This document shows positions 16,340 to 27,600 of a stretch of DNA of 64,000 nucleotides, one piece after another (the first letter of the stretch is position 1; every line of letters starts with the position of its first letter). The notes below the pieces were generated by a model. That model saw only the letters and a list, made by a program, of their open reading frames with translations. It had not been told where the DNA came from and did not search any database. Location: the NCBI GenBank assembly GCA_020442385.1, contig JAGRKE010000002.1, positions 62,001 to 126,000 of the forward strand, written 5' to 3'. The stretch is from Alphaproteobacteria bacterium. GTDB lineage: Bacteria; Pseudomonadota; Alphaproteobacteria; Micavibrionales; Micavibrionaceae. The translations under genes were made by a program, and so were the position numbers.

Positions 16340-17245
16340 TTAAGACGCCTCAGGAACGTAAGACAGTTCTTTTTGTCTTGAGAAAAAACGATCCTGCTTG
16401 AGCTGCCCGTTTTCATCCCAAGGATTAAACTGGTCAATAATTTTCCACTCTTTCAGGCGTTTTTTGACGAGTGTTTCTGCACTCAGCTCGATCTTTTTTT
16501 GCTGTTGCTCGTTCAGTGTAAAATAGTCTTCTTTATATTTTAGATTCGCCGGATCAATGAACCCGATACTGCCGTCGGGAAATACAAAGGGATCAGGATT
16601 CACGGAGGGCGCTGTCTCATAACACGTTCCTTCGTAAAGTTGATTGATGAGCTTCACAAAGGCGTAGCCGCCCGCTGGATTTTGATGCTCAAACGTATAA
16701 ACAAGAGGCATAGCCTGAAGGTTTAAAGCAGGATTCCCCAGTTCATAAGACGTAGCCTGAAGCATATGCGGGGCTTTTGATCGATAATTGTCACGCCCAG
16801 TGCCTTTGGTAAAACCTGCGAAAGCAAGCTTCAAAATATGTGATGTATCATCCGCTCTTTGCGCTTCCAGCACACTGGAGCCAGAGGAATGTCCAACAAG
16901 CTTATATTGTTGTATATCAAGCTCTTCATGCAGCGTTTCGATAACACTTTGCGCTGTACCGTTCACAAGATTAAACAAGTTTTTCAACTGGGACGGTGTT
17001 TGCTTAAAGGCGAGCTGATCGTGGTCGATTTCATTTAAAGCGGCCATAAAATTGTCATGGGGCGTTCGGTTCGAAGTCGGTTTTTTCACAAGCTCGTACT
17101 TCCCGTTTTCAAGCTTACGGTAAGAGTTTCTGGTCTTTCTTTTGGCATGCAGAGCAAGCGCCTCAAGCGCTAGGTAATCCTCAGGATAAAAACCTGGAAT
17201 TTCCATCTTTGATGTACGTTCAATACTCACAACAAAAGCCGCCAT
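16340..17245 (-). CDS. Orphan protein with possible divergent kinase-like core
   Basis: A 301-residue soluble protein I cannot place in a named family. From about residue 113 the order of motifs suggests a protein-kinase/APH-like fold: a glycine-rich loop VGHSSGSSVLEA (about 117-128), a beta strand with Lys (HILKLAF, K139), a hinge-like stretch and PDGSIGFIDPANLKY (about 223-237), where D231 could be the metal-binding Asp. The HxD catalytic loop is not evident, so catalysis is uncertain. The first 110 residues are unrelated and Lys/Arg-rich. It stands alone between rpmE and valS and is transcribed with the valS strand. Confidence 0.7.
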   Translation of the reverse strand: MAAFVVSIERTSKMEIPGFYPEDYLALEALALHAKRKTRNSYRKLENGKYELVKKPTSNRTPHDNFMAALNEIDHDQLAFKQTPSQLKNLFNLVNGTAQSVIETLHEELDIQQYKLVGHSSGSSVLEAQRADDTSHILKLAFAGFTKGTGRDNYRSKAPHMLQATSYELGNPALNLQAMPLVYTFEHQNPAGGYAFVKLINQLYEGTCYETAPSVNPDPFVFPDGSIGFIDPANLKYKEDYFTLNEQQQKKIELSAETLVKKRLKEWKIIDQFNPWDENGQLKQDRFFSRQKELSYVPEAS

Positions 17246-17296
17246 TTCATTAAAAAATACGTTCAGGGAAAACTATAGCATATTATGTTAAAAATG

Positions 17297-19960
17297 TTAA
17301 GCGGCTTCTTCAAGTTGTTTGAGGGCAGCGCTGAGCTTATTAACAACGCTTTGATCCTCGGCAATGCGGGTGCGCTGCTCCTCGACAACCTCTTCAGGGG
17401 CATTTGCAACAAAGCTTTTATTTTCAAGCTTTTGTGAAAGTTTTTTAATGTTTTGCTCGAGCTTTTCAATCTGCTTTTTCAGGCGCGTACGCTCCTGGTC
17501 CAGATCAATAATATCGGCAATCGGCAGGATCAATGTTGTCGTATCGACCACGGTTTGAATGGCGCCGCGCGGCACCTCGTTGGTCAAATTTATCCCTGTC
17601 AGGCGCGCCATGCGGCAGATAACATCGCTATGCTTAATCAGCAGACCCTCAACATCATAATCGCTATCCTTAACCAGAAGATCGATTTTCGCGCTGGCCG
17701 GGACGTTCATGTCCGCACGTACGGAGCGGATTTCAGAGATAAAGCGCTGGAGCCAGTCCATTTCCTGATCGGCCTCCTCATTGGATAAGGCCGCTGGATA
17801 GTCGGGCCATGAAGAGGAAATTAGTGCCGCCCCGCTCTCACGCTGCGCGATAGAGGCGTACAGCTCTTCGGTAATATAAGGCATGATCGGATTAAGCATG
17901 ATCAGGATTTGATCAAGCGCCCAGCCCGTCACGGCGCGCGTTTCGGTGATTTGTATCTCTGCACCCTCCTCAAAAACAGGCTTGGTAAATTCCAGATACC
18001 AATCACAGAACGCACCCCAAACGAAGTGATAGAGCACATTCGCCGCATCATTAAAACGGTACTCGCCGAGCGCAGCCTCAAAATCGCTTTTGGCCTTGGC
18101 AACACTATGGATGATCCATTGGTTCACCGTCAGCTTCGCCGAGGCCGGATCAAAACCGGCAACGGGCGCACATTCATTCATTTGGCAAAAGCGCGTTGCG
18201 TTCCAAAGCTTAGTAGCAAAATTGCGGTACCCCTGAATGCGTTCCTCCGATAGGCGGATATCGCGCCCCTGCGCCGCCATCGCGGCCAAGGTAAAGCGCA
18301 GCGCATCGGTGCCGTATTTCTCAATCACATCAAGCGGGTCCATAACATTGCCCTTGGATTTGGACATTTTCTGCCCTTGCGCATCGCGCACAAGCGCATG
18401 GATATACACCGTTTTAAACGGCACTTGCCCGTCCATAAAATACAGCGAGAACATCATCATCCGCGAAACCCAGAAGGTGATAATGTCAAACCCCGTCACC
18501 AGCACATCGCCGGGATAATATTTAGACAGCTCCGGTGTTTCCTCCGGCCAGCCAAGCGTTGAGAACGGCCAGAGCGCGGAAGAAAACCACGTATCGAGCA
18601 CATCACTCTCGCGCGTTAGGCTGACTGACTCGCCGTAATACACATCCGCATCCTTGTGCGCTTCATCTTCTGTTTCGGCAACAAACACTTCTCCATCCGG
18701 GCCGTACCAAGCGGGAATTTGATGCCCCCACCAAAGCTGGCGCGAAATACACCAAGGCAATTGGTTATCCACCCAGTCGAAATACATGTTCTCATACTGC
18801 TTGGGTGTGAAGCTGGTTTTACCATCGCGCACGGCTTGGGCGGCAGGTTTTGCCAAGGTCGGCGTATCACAGAACCATTGCTTGGTCAGGAACGGTTCAA
18901 TCACAACGCCGGAGCGCTCACCTACAGGAATTGTGTTCTTGATGCTTTCAATCTCGACCAGCAGATCAAGGCTCTCCAACTCCGCCACGACTTTTTTGCG
19001 TGCTTCAAAGCGATCCAGCCCGTGATACTCCGCGGGGATACTTTCGAGCGGCAGAATGCATGCCTTCTCGTCGAACACGCTAACCATCGGCAAATCATGA
19101 CGCTGCCCGACCTCGAAGTCATTAAAGTCATGCGCCGGGGTAATTTTCACGGCGCCGGAACCTTTTGCAGGGTCAGAATGCTCATCCGCCACAATTGGAA
19201 TCATGCGCCCAGTAATTGGCAGCACGACTGATTTTCCTATCATGTGCTGATAACGCTCGTCTTCGGGGTGCACGGCCACAGCCGTATCGCCGAACATGGT
19301 TTCCGGGCGCGTCGTGGCAACGGTGATGAATTGTTCCACCTCGCCCTCAACGGGGTAGCGGATATGCCACATATTGCCCTTTTGCTCTTTCTGGATCACT
19401 TCCAGATCGGAGATTACGGTCTGGCGCTCGGGGTCCCAATTCACCAGACGCTCGGCGCGGTAGATCAGCCCGTCTTTATACAGATCAACAAACGCCTTCA
19501 GCACGGCCTTTGAGAGCCCCTCATCCATCGTAAAGCGCTCACGCGACCAATCCGGCGTTGTGCCAAGACGGCGCAGCTGCGATGTAATCGTGCTGCCGGA
19601 ATACTCTTTCCATTTCCATGCTTTTTCAAGGAAGGCGTCGCGCCCCAGAGTAAAGCGGTCCTTGCCCTCTTCCGCGAGTTGTTTTTCCAGCACCATATGA
19701 ACCGCGATGCTGGCGTGATCCGTTCCGGGTTGCCAAAGAACGTCTTTACCGCGCATGCGTTCATAGCGCACCAGAATGTCCTGCAAGGTGTGATTAAGCG
19801 CATGCCCGATGTGAAGTGAGCCCGTCACATTGGGCGGCGGCATCATAATTGTAAAAGGCTCGGTCTTGGACGCGGGATCGGCCTGAAAAACGCCGGAGCT
19901 TTCCCAAGTTTTATATTGTGTCTCTTCGATTTTTTTCGGGTCGAATGTTTTGTCTAACAT
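17297..19960 (-). CDS. valS: Valyl-tRNA synthetase
   Basis: An 887-residue class I synthetase. It has the HIGH-type motif PPPNVTGSLHIGHALNH near residue 40, an editing (CP1) domain, KMSKS in QKMSKSKGNVMDP, the tryptophan-rich WCISRQLWWGHQIP and a C-terminal coiled-coil arm (LDQERTRLKKQIEKLEQNI...) typical of ValRS. It charges tRNA-Val and edits threonyl products. PopZ lies 90 bases upstream on the same strand, an association seen in other alphaproteobacteria. Confidence 0.98.
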   Translation of the reverse strand: MLDKTFDPKKIEETQYKTWESSGVFQADPASKTEPFTIMMPPPNVTGSLHIGHALNHTLQDILVRYERMRGKDVLWQPGTDHASIAVHMVLEKQLAEEGKDRFTLGRDAFLEKAWKWKEYSGSTITSQLRRLGTTPDWSRERFTMDEGLSKAVLKAFVDLYKDGLIYRAERLVNWDPERQTVISDLEVIQKEQKGNMWHIRYPVEGEVEQFITVATTRPETMFGDTAVAVHPEDERYQHMIGKSVVLPITGRMIPIVADEHSDPAKGSGAVKITPAHDFNDFEVGQRHDLPMVSVFDEKACILPLESIPAEYHGLDRFEARKKVVAELESLDLLVEIESIKNTIPVGERSGVVIEPFLTKQWFCDTPTLAKPAAQAVRDGKTSFTPKQYENMYFDWVDNQLPWCISRQLWWGHQIPAWYGPDGEVFVAETEDEAHKDADVYYGESVSLTRESDVLDTWFSSALWPFSTLGWPEETPELSKYYPGDVLVTGFDIITFWVSRMMMFSLYFMDGQVPFKTVYIHALVRDAQGQKMSKSKGNVMDPLDVIEKYGTDALRFTLAAMAAQGRDIRLSEERIQGYRNFATKLWNATRFCQMNECAPVAGFDPASAKLTVNQWIIHSVAKAKSDFEAALGEYRFNDAANVLYHFVWGAFCDWYLEFTKPVFEEGAEIQITETRAVTGWALDQILIMLNPIMPYITEELYASIAQRESGAALISSSWPDYPAALSNEEADQEMDWLQRFISEIRSVRADMNVPASAKIDLLVKDSDYDVEGLLIKHSDVICRMARLTGINLTNEVPRGAIQTVVDTTTLILPIADIIDLDQERTRLKKQIEKLEQNIKKLSQKLENKSFVANAPEEVVEEQRTRIAEDQSVVNKLSAALKQLEEAA

Positions 19961-20050
19961 AGGGCGCCTTCATGCATGCTCAATAAACGGGGCGATGATA
20001 AGGGTTTTGTTCAAGAAGGCAAGAACTAAGAGGCTTAAAACGTGTGCGTT

Positions 20051-20617
20051 TTAGAAGTCTTCCAGATCACTCTCCGCGCGCTTGGAGATACGCGCCAGCT
20101 CTTCTTTCACCAGACGGTCGATAATCTTGGGCAGATGTTTATCAAGCCACTCTTTAAGAAGCGGGTTCAGCTCGGTGCGGACAATCTCCTCAAGCGTGAT
20201 GCCGTTATGCTCAACTGCGGTTTTCTTTGCAAGTTCCGAGAAACCGTCATAAGCGGCATTTTGCGCCGCGTCGGTTAAAATTGAATCGTCATTGTCTATA
20301 TCAGCCATATCAACCTCAATTGGGGGATCTGCGGAGTCCTCGGGTTCTGGTTCTGGTTCAGGTTCAGGCTCCGGCTCTGGTTCGGGTTCAATTTCAGGCT
20401 CCGGCGCGGGTTCAGGCTCCGGCGCGGGCTCATCTAACTTTTCCGTTAAGTCAATCGCGCCCTCATCCTCGGGCTCGGGCTTAGGCTCAGGCTCGGGAGC
20501 GGCCTCTTCTGCTGGTGCCTCCTCAGCCCCTTCATCATCGTCAGATATAATCTGACGAATGGAATCGAGGATCTCTTCGATTGATGGTTCTTCTTCTGTT
20601 GCTTGTTCGTCAGCCAT
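20051..20617 (-). CDS. popZ: PopZ-like polar organizing protein (DUF2497)
   Basis: A 188-residue protein with the three-part PopZ plan: an N-terminal helix ([20 protein letters not shown]), a long acidic Pro-Glu-rich spacer (about residues 30-95, many EPEP repeats) and a C-terminal oligomerisation region ([34 protein letters not shown]). In Caulobacter PopZ forms a polar microdomain that anchors ParB-parS and recruits cell-cycle proteins. The spacer here is almost pure PE repeats and could vary in length by slippage. Adjacent to valS as expected. Confidence 0.9.
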   Translation of the reverse strand: MADEQATEEEPSIEEILDSIRQIISDDDEGAEEAPAEEAAPEPEPKPEPEDEGAIDLTEKLDEPAPEPEPAPEPEIEPEPEPEPEPEPEPEPEDSADPPIEVDMADIDNDDSILTDAAQNAAYDGFSELAKKTAVEHNGITLEEIVRTELNPLLKEWLDKHLPKIIDRLVKEELARISKRAESDLEDF

Positions 20618-20712
20618 TTAGAATTCTTCTGGTTGTAATGCGGCGGGCCGAAGGAAATGATTTAACCCCGAGAATCAGTTTCTTACAAAGAGAGCCCCTT
20701 GTCAAAGAGGGA

Positions 20713-22146
20713 TTAGCCTTTAGGGGGTAGCCTATCCACATCCATGTTGTAACTATCGGGCGCAGGCTTGTCCGTTTCTGGCTGTTTTACCGCGGGCTGT
20801 GTCTCAAATTCCAGACTTTGCGGTGATAATAATCCTAAAGCTGTTAAAAGCGTAAACTTGGCCACAACCTCGTCCCGGCGCGAAGTTACAAGAGCAACTT
20901 TGGCATCCAAAAGCTCCTGATCCGCATCCAGTGTATCCAAAACAGTGCGTGCGCCCAGCTCCGCTTCGGCGCTCACCCCCTCGCTGGCAATGGCGGAAGC
21001 TTCGATCTGTGCCACGCGAGAATTAATGTCCGAACGCGCCGCGTTCCAGCTCGCCCAGGCACTGACAACCTCTTGGCGAACCTGACGCTTTACATCCAAA
21101 ATGTCCATATAGCGGCTGTTGGCGCTGTGTTTGGCTTGACGTACGCGTGAACGTACAGCGCCGCCCTGATACAAAGGAAAGCTTGCACTTAATCCCACCG
21201 ACTTTGTCGTTTGACGATCAACGATGCCGGGCTGCGGATCGAACGCGCGGTTCCAACTCGCAAAAAATCCAATCTCCGGCAACAGCTCGCCGAACACATT
21301 ATCAACGTCGTCTTCCGCAGCTTCATGGGCATAGGTCGCTGCCAAAATACGCGGGTTATTTTGCTCAGCCACGGAAACAGCTTCATCGAGCATTTGCGGC
21401 AAGGCCGGATCGAGCGCCGGATCGCTGAGGAGCACGGGACGCATGCCGACAATTTCTTCGAATAAGGCTTCGCTGGTGTCCAAATTGCCGCGCGCCGCAA
21501 TAATTTCCGAATCAGCGCGGGCCAAGCGGGCCTTCGCCTGACTGACATCAGTAATGGAAAGCTCGCCCACCTCGAAACGGATTTCGCTCGCCTCAAGCTG
21601 GCGGGCAATCACTTCACGGTTGTTAACGGCTAAATCCATCAAGGCCTGATCACGCAAAACATCCATATAGGTAGTGACCACACGCAAAAGCACATCTTGT
21701 TCGATTGAGCGCAAAATCTCCGCCTGCGACTGAATGGTATCGCGCGCCGCAGAGCTTGCTGCAAATGTGCGCCCGCCTCTGAAAACTGGTTGATCCAAAG
21801 AAACCCCAACCTCTTTTGAGGTCGAGCCAGCCGCGCCGGGAAAGTTACTGCCTGTTAAATCCGATTTTGTAATATTGGCTGAACTGTCCACCGTTGGCTT
21901 CCATCCGGCTTGCGCTTGCGGCAATAACTCCTGCGTCGCGCGAAAATCGCTGCGGGCCGACTGCAAAGACGGGTTGTTATCATAGGTATAACGCAAAACA
22001 TCGCGCAGCGTCATCGTGCCGCCGATAGCGGATATTCCGGCCGGCGTTTGTGCAAAGGCAAGTGAAATGCCAATCGCCGCCACGCTGAGACCTAATGCGA
22101 CAAAAAACAGCAGCCAGAGCTTGTGATAAACGCCAAGACGCGCCAT
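20713..22146 (-). CDS. tolC: TolC-family outer-membrane efflux protein
   Basis: A 477-residue TolC/OEP protein. The N-terminus after MARLGVYHKLWLLFF... is a signal peptide ending near SLAFAQ, then TLRDVLRYTYDNNPSLQSAR, an OEP repeat start. A second OEP repeat begins around SVAEQNNPRILAA. Long amphipathic helices and beta strands such as SVGLSASFPLYQGGAVRS match the fold. It forms the outer-membrane duct for type I secretion and RND efflux. An upstream in-frame extension of 71 codons overlaps the pcm gene and is rejected. The pcm gene precedes it, as is common in the class. Confidence 0.95.
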   Translation of the reverse strand: MARLGVYHKLWLLFFVALGLSVAAIGISLAFAQTPAGISAIGGTMTLRDVLRYTYDNNPSLQSARSDFRATQELLPQAQAGWKPTVDSSANITKSDLTGSNFPGAAGSTSKEVGVSLDQPVFRGGRTFAASSAARDTIQSQAEILRSIEQDVLLRVVTTYMDVLRDQALMDLAVNNREVIARQLEASEIRFEVGELSITDVSQAKARLARADSEIIAARGNLDTSEALFEEIVGMRPVLLSDPALDPALPQMLDEAVSVAEQNNPRILAATYAHEAAEDDVDNVFGELLPEIGFFASWNRAFDPQPGIVDRQTTKSVGLSASFPLYQGGAVRSRVRQAKHSANSRYMDILDVKRQVRQEVVSAWASWNAARSDINSRVAQIEASAIASEGVSAEAELGARTVLDTLDADQELLDAKVALVTSRRDEVVAKFTLLTALGLLSPQSLEFETQPAVKQPETDKPAPDSYNMDVDRLPPKG

Positions 22147-22216
22147 CAAGAATCCTTTCGCAAGTTTGCGGGTCTTAGTGCAAAAACCCGTACTCAAAAA
22201 TACATAGTCGTGTCTT

Positions 22217-22879
22217 TTAAAAAATAAAGGCAGGCTTAGGCTCGAACCCCGGCAAATACGGACATCCGGCCTCGAAGAGAGTATACGATGAAAAACCTTT
22301 TTCGCCAAGGCTTTGCACAAGAATAACTTTCCCCATCGCCTCATCGGGTTTGCGCACAATTGTGATCAAACGACCATTCTCGGCCAGCTGTGCCATAATA
22401 TTTTGAGGAAGCTCGGCAACCGAGCCCGCCATAAAGATCAAATCATATGGCGCATGCTTGGGATACCCTTCCGTCAGCGGGGCTTTCACGCCCACAGCAT
22501 TCAACACGCCCATCTCTTCCCAAACCGTATGTGCCTTGGTAATAACGTCTTGCTTCCCTTCCGCACAGATAATGGTCGAAACCAACGGTGACAAAATAGC
22601 AGCCGAATAGCCGTTTGTATTGCTAATATCCAGAACGATATCGTCCTTCTTCGGCTTTACCGCCGCCAGCATTTTGGCGTGTGTAATGGGTTCGGGTAGA
22701 AAACGGTCATCACCAAAAATCAAATCCTCATCCATATAGGCAACCGGCTTGGCAATTTCGGGCACAAAGCGCTCACGCGGGACCGTGGAGAAAACCTCGA
22801 TAATCTCGGGATCGGCGACCCCGGCCGTTTCGATTTGGCAATCAACCATATTTTTGCGGGCAGCGTTAAAATCAGTCAT
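22217..22879 (-). CDS. pcm: Protein-L-isoaspartate O-methyltransferase-like protein
   Basis: A 220-residue PCMT-family protein with N-terminal VDCQIETAGVADPEII and VPRERFVPE, and the family FLPEPITHAKML segment. SAM-binding motif I reads VLDISNTNGYSAAIL, in which the usual glycine-rich EVGTGSGY pattern is replaced, so cofactor binding may be weakened. Family members repair isoaspartate. Enzymes of this divergent subgroup are regularly found upstream of tolC in alphaproteobacteria, where the function may differ. Confidence 0.85.
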   Translation of the reverse strand: MTDFNAARKNMVDCQIETAGVADPEIIEVFSTVPRERFVPEIAKPVAYMDEDLIFGDDRFLPEPITHAKMLAAVKPKKDDIVLDISNTNGYSAAILSPLVSTIICAEGKQDVITKAHTVWEEMGVLNAVGVKAPLTEGYPKHAPYDLIFMAGSVAELPQNIMAQLAENGRLITIVRKPDEAMGKVILVQSLGEKGFSSYTLFEAGCPYLPGFEPKPAFIF

Positions 22880-23002
22880 CTGTGCTTTGTCGCTCTTTCA
22901 TATAAGGCCTTAAATAGCGGCCAAGAATTATCCGATGTCCGTTCTACAGAAATTCATCCTTTTTGACCAGAGCTTTTGATCAGAAAACTGCACACGTATT
23001 TG

Positions 23003-23031
23003 TTGACTTGCAGGGGTTGAAGGCTTTACAA
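23003..23031 (+). promoter_or_regulatory. Promoter of tRNA-Cys
   Basis: TTGACT (23003-23008), 17-base spacer, TTACAA (23026-23031), 20 bases before the tRNA-Cys 5' end. Confidence 0.65.
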
Positions 23032-23051
23032 CTTGAGCCTGATTTGAATGG

Positions 23052-23125
23052 GGCGCGGTGGCAGAGTGGCTATGCAGCGGATTGCAAATCCGTGTACACC
23101 GGTTCGACTCCGGTCCGTGCCTCCA
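23052..23125 (+). tRNA. tRNA-Cys (GCA)
   Basis: A 74-nt cloverleaf with acceptor stem GGCGCGG/CCGTGCC (one G-T pair), anticodon GCA at 23084-23086, T-arm GGTTCGACTCC and encoded CCA. No variable-arm expansion. Confidence 0.97.
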
Positions 23126-23168
23126 GCTTTCGTAACTGATCTGAGCAAGCGAAGGCGGACTATTCATA

Positions 23169-23197
23169 TTGACAGGACTGGCGATCGTTGATATTCC
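23169..23197 (+). promoter_or_regulatory. Promoter of tRNA-Asn
   Basis: TTGACA (23169-23174), 17-base spacer, TATTCC (23192-23197), 19 bases before the tRNA-Asn 5' end. Confidence 0.6.
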
Positions 23198-23216
23198 ATC
23201 TTTCGTCTTTAAGTGT

Positions 23217-23949
<733 letters not shown>

Positions 23950-23953
<4 letters not shown>

Positions 23954-24270
23954 TGTGTGGCAGCCACCCTATCATCTTCGTAAGGTATAATTCTTTGGAT
24001 TTGCCGTTGTATAGCGGATGAACGATGAGCTTCCATCAAATCATAAGTGTTTTGTAAACGCAGCCAGTAACCTTCTGACAGGTTAAAAAAACGACATAGG
24101 CGTAAATCGGTGTCTGCGGTTATACCACGGCGACCACGAACAATCTCATTGATCCGATTTGGAGGCACATCAATAGCCTGCGCCAGTGCGTTTTGGCTTA
24201 ATCCTAGTTCCATCAAAAATTCTTCTTTCAGAATTTCGCCGGGATGCGGGTTTGTTAAAAGTCTAGGCAT
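23950..24270 (-). CDS. higA: HigA-family antitoxin (XRE HTH)
   Basis: A 106-residue HTH_3 protein of the HigA/VapI type: the N-terminus has NPHPGEILKEEFLMELGLSQ, the HTH is ALAQAIDVPPNRINEIVRGR, followed by DTDLRLCRFFNLSEGYWLRLQ, all typical of the family. It neutralises HigB and represses the operon. It follows higB after 15 bases (toxin-first order, as in HigBA) and its stop overlaps the recombinase start by four bases. Confidence 0.93.
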
Positions 24271-24285
24271 AATGCTCTTTCCTTT

Positions 24286-24567
24286 TTAGTGGTAATCTAC
24301 AATTTCAACATCATGGGCTTCATTATTTCTCCAAACGAAACAAATTCGCCACTGATCGTTTATTCTTATACTTTTTTGACCCCTTCTATTTCCGGCCAGG
24401 TTTTCCAATCGATTGCCCGGAGGGTTTCTAAGGTCATCCAGTGTTTGCGAAGCATCAATTAGACGTAGTTTTCGCAAAGCCCTGTTCTGTATATTATTGG
24501 GAAACTGTCGAGAACTTTTACCGTTCCATATTTTTTCTGTTTCCCTACATGAAAACGATCTAATCAT
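24286..24567 (-). CDS. higB: HigB-family mRNA-interferase toxin
   Basis: A 93-residue RelE/HigB-type toxin: MIRSFSCRETEKIWNG at the start, a helical middle with RALRKLRLIDASQTLDDL, then the strand-rich C-terminus GQKSIRINDQWRICFVWRNN and EIVDYH, which are the HigB landmarks. HigB cleaves mRNA on the ribosome. The operator-promoter should lie in 24568-24635, where AT-rich sequence with no clear palindrome is seen. It stabilises the element by addiction; this is known for the family, not shown here. Confidence 0.92.
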   Translation of the reverse strand: MIRSFSCRETEKIWNGKSSRQFPNNIQNRALRKLRLIDASQTLDDLRNPPGNRLENLAGNRRGQKSIRINDQWRICFVWRNNEAHDVEIVDYH

Positions 24568-24635
24568 GTATATATCTCCATTATATCAATTGTATGCAGT
24601 CCGTACAACATAAATATTTTTACATTTATTATCAG

Positions 24636-27600
24636 TTATTTATCATTATTATTTAGCAAAAAGTTAATTTCATCTATTTCCTTCATGATGCGTTCTGTTT
24701 CCGTTAAGGCTACTATGATGCGTTGATAATGCATAATATCATCAACGGATAGCGTCCGGCCTTTGCGGTCTTTAAGCCATTTTTGAGCAGGTTGATAACC
24801 ACCTATATAAAATTCCCATGCGGTTTCCGGTACTTTGCCGAAATACTGGCTTTCATTGATCCATACTTTGCCATCACGATAGCTATTCTTGCCAATGGCC
24901 TGAACTTCATTATCTCCGGCTTCGGGATAGGTTGTAATCAGATCGTCCAGCGCATCACTTTCCATCAAATGCAGGCCGCGCAACTCCGCGCCTTTTTTAG
25001 CCAGTGCATTGAAAGTAGACACATCATCAGGATATGGAATACGCGGAAAGTCAATCTTTAGAAATTCAGCGTAACGGTCACGGTATGTTGGATTGTGCAA
25101 CACAGCATAGATGTAATCAAAAAGACTTTCCGGTGTGGCATTAGGAATTGATTGTTTTATTTTGCCATATATTTTTTGATCCAAATTAGGCACTTTTTGC
25201 TCTTGCCCCATATCGCTTTGGTAAAGATAAAGAGGAAAAATAAAGGCGTTGTTAGATGTTTTGGAAGAAAGGTGAATTACTTCAATCATATTTTCAGCTA
25301 AAAAAGCATGAGCAAAACTCTCACCTTTTGTCATTCTAGAAGTAATTAAACCTATGTTTTTCCTATTAACAAAATGATCTGTAATTTTAGAAACAGGCCA
25401 ACCAACAAGCCCTTTGGACTTGCCTGTATAATAAATATATTGCCTATCAAAGGGTCGGTAATTGACTGGAATAATTTTGTTCTTATCTGCCCCTGAATCT
25501 ATAATATCTTGCTTTGCCCAATCATACTTCCAGTCACGAACATCCTTAGGAATTTTGTATTTTTTTCTAACCTCACCTTCATCAAGGTTAAGAAAATCCT
25601 GAATTGTTTCATAAGAATTTTCTATTGTAGGCTGAATACAGAGTTTATCTCTCTTTGTTATTATACCCGTATTATTAACAGGGAATAATTCAGTAACTAC
25701 AAAACCTTTATCGTAGCCACCCTTGCCTTCAAAATCCTTTGGTACAAAAAAGTAGAAAGGTTCTTGATAATCCAATTTTTCAAACGGTATAGAAGACAAA
25801 GTGTTGTTTGATAAAAAATCATATTTTGACTGCCGCTTTCCCCAAAGATGAGCATGGTGAAGATTGGCTAACTCTTTTTTATTAGCTTTTTTGCTGTGCT
25901 TGACAGCGACAATAATACTCACACCCTCAACAATATCAAAAACGTTCTGGTCAATGCCGCCATCCGGCGCATTTTCTTTTTGAGGGTTTCCATGAAGATC
26001 AAGTATATAAATGTCATTAAATGTTTGTAGAAGATGGTATCGCATCCCTCTAAAAATCGGGCCATCTAGGTATGAGTGGCTTGTAATATAAGCTAATACG
26101 CCCTCTTGATTTTTATCAATGAAGTGCTCGCCCATTCGGATGAATTTGGCATAGTCATTATTTATCCATTTTGAATTTTTTTCTTTTAGTTTGCCACCAC
26201 TTGGCTCTTGTTTGTATGAGTCCATGAGACCCATAATCCAATCACCCTTATTCTGGCTTTCACCATTGTAAGGTGGATTGCCAAAGGCAACCATGATAGG
26301 CATATCACGCTTTATTCGGGTGGCTTCATTTGCTTCATGGGATAGCCAGTTTGCAAAGGGCAGATAAGAGTCTTCATGATGTTCTTCAAGGCTATTAGTA
26401 AGGAAAACACTTAATCTAGGTGGCATCTTTGTGGGTTTATATCCCGTTTCCTGCAAGAGCAAATCTAGCTTCATGTGGCACATAGCATAGCTAGCCATTA
26501 GCAACTCAAAACCATGCAGTCGAGGCAAAAGGTCATTTTCAACGTAGCTACTCCAAATACCTTCCTGCCCCTTGTAAGACCTATAAATCTGCTTTACGGC
26601 TTCGGCTAAGAATGTGCCTGTTCCCGTAGCAACATCTAAAAGCTGTACTTTATGAACTTCTGTTTCGTACATTTTACGACCAGTTTTTGTTCTCTTATCA
26701 GCTTCCTGCGCGGCGGTTTTAATTTTTATTTTGCTTGTATCAGCAATTCCATTTTTCAAATCAAAGTGAGTTTTCAGCACCTCATCTGTCGCACGGACTA
26801 TGAAGTTGACCACGGATTCTGGCGTGTACCATACACCGCATAATTCCTTTAATTCTTTATCGTATTCGGTCAAAAAGGTTTCATAGAAATGCAGCATGGG
26901 GTCGTTTTGCCCTGTGGCTGTGCCAAAATCTTTCAAGATTGCATCAAGGTCGGAGAAGAGGAAAACTTCACACAGTGCATCTACAATCCAGACAACCCGT
27001 TCATCAAGCTCTGATCCTGCGATATAGCTAAAAAGCTGGCGCAGGAACGGGTTGCTTTTCGGGATGAGTAGCAAGGCTTCGCTTCGGCTAAAATCTTCTT
27101 TGGTTTTGTCATGCAAACGTGCTGTAAACAGTCCATAGGCGATTGTCTGCGCATAAACATCGGCAAACTGCTCCTCCGTCATATCGTGCATCAGAACGTT
27201 CTGGAAGGCTTTGAGCTGGTCTTTAAGGCTGCTTTCCTCTTCACCGCTTACAACATTGTAGAAGATGTGCTTCATCAGCTTGGCCTTGTGCGCCATCATC
27301 TTTGCCAGTTGCTTGGCAGATTTAATGGTCTGGCCTTGAAAAGCAGAAAAATCCAAAAGTAGGGTTTTTAGACGATCATAGTTTTCGGGGATTGGCTTGA
27401 TCTGACCGTTTTCAATATCCGCGATGCGGATTACATCAACCTTTTCACCATGACGATAAAAGCGAAATTCCAAGTAATCTGTCAAAACAAGGTTATCAAG
27501 GGATTCCAGATAACGTTTAAGCTGATCTGTCTTTTCTGTTTTGGATAGGTCAATGCCAACGTCTTTGGCTTCAATATAGCCAACATCTATTTTGCGTCTG

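Noticed and set aside
20292..20555. Plus-strand frame encoding a long Ser-Gly repeat
   Set aside because: It is the complement of the Pro-Glu repeat in popZ; a low-complexity shadow with no start context.
22147..22359. 71-codon extension of tolC
   Set aside because: It overlaps pcm and would place the signal peptide inside the protein.
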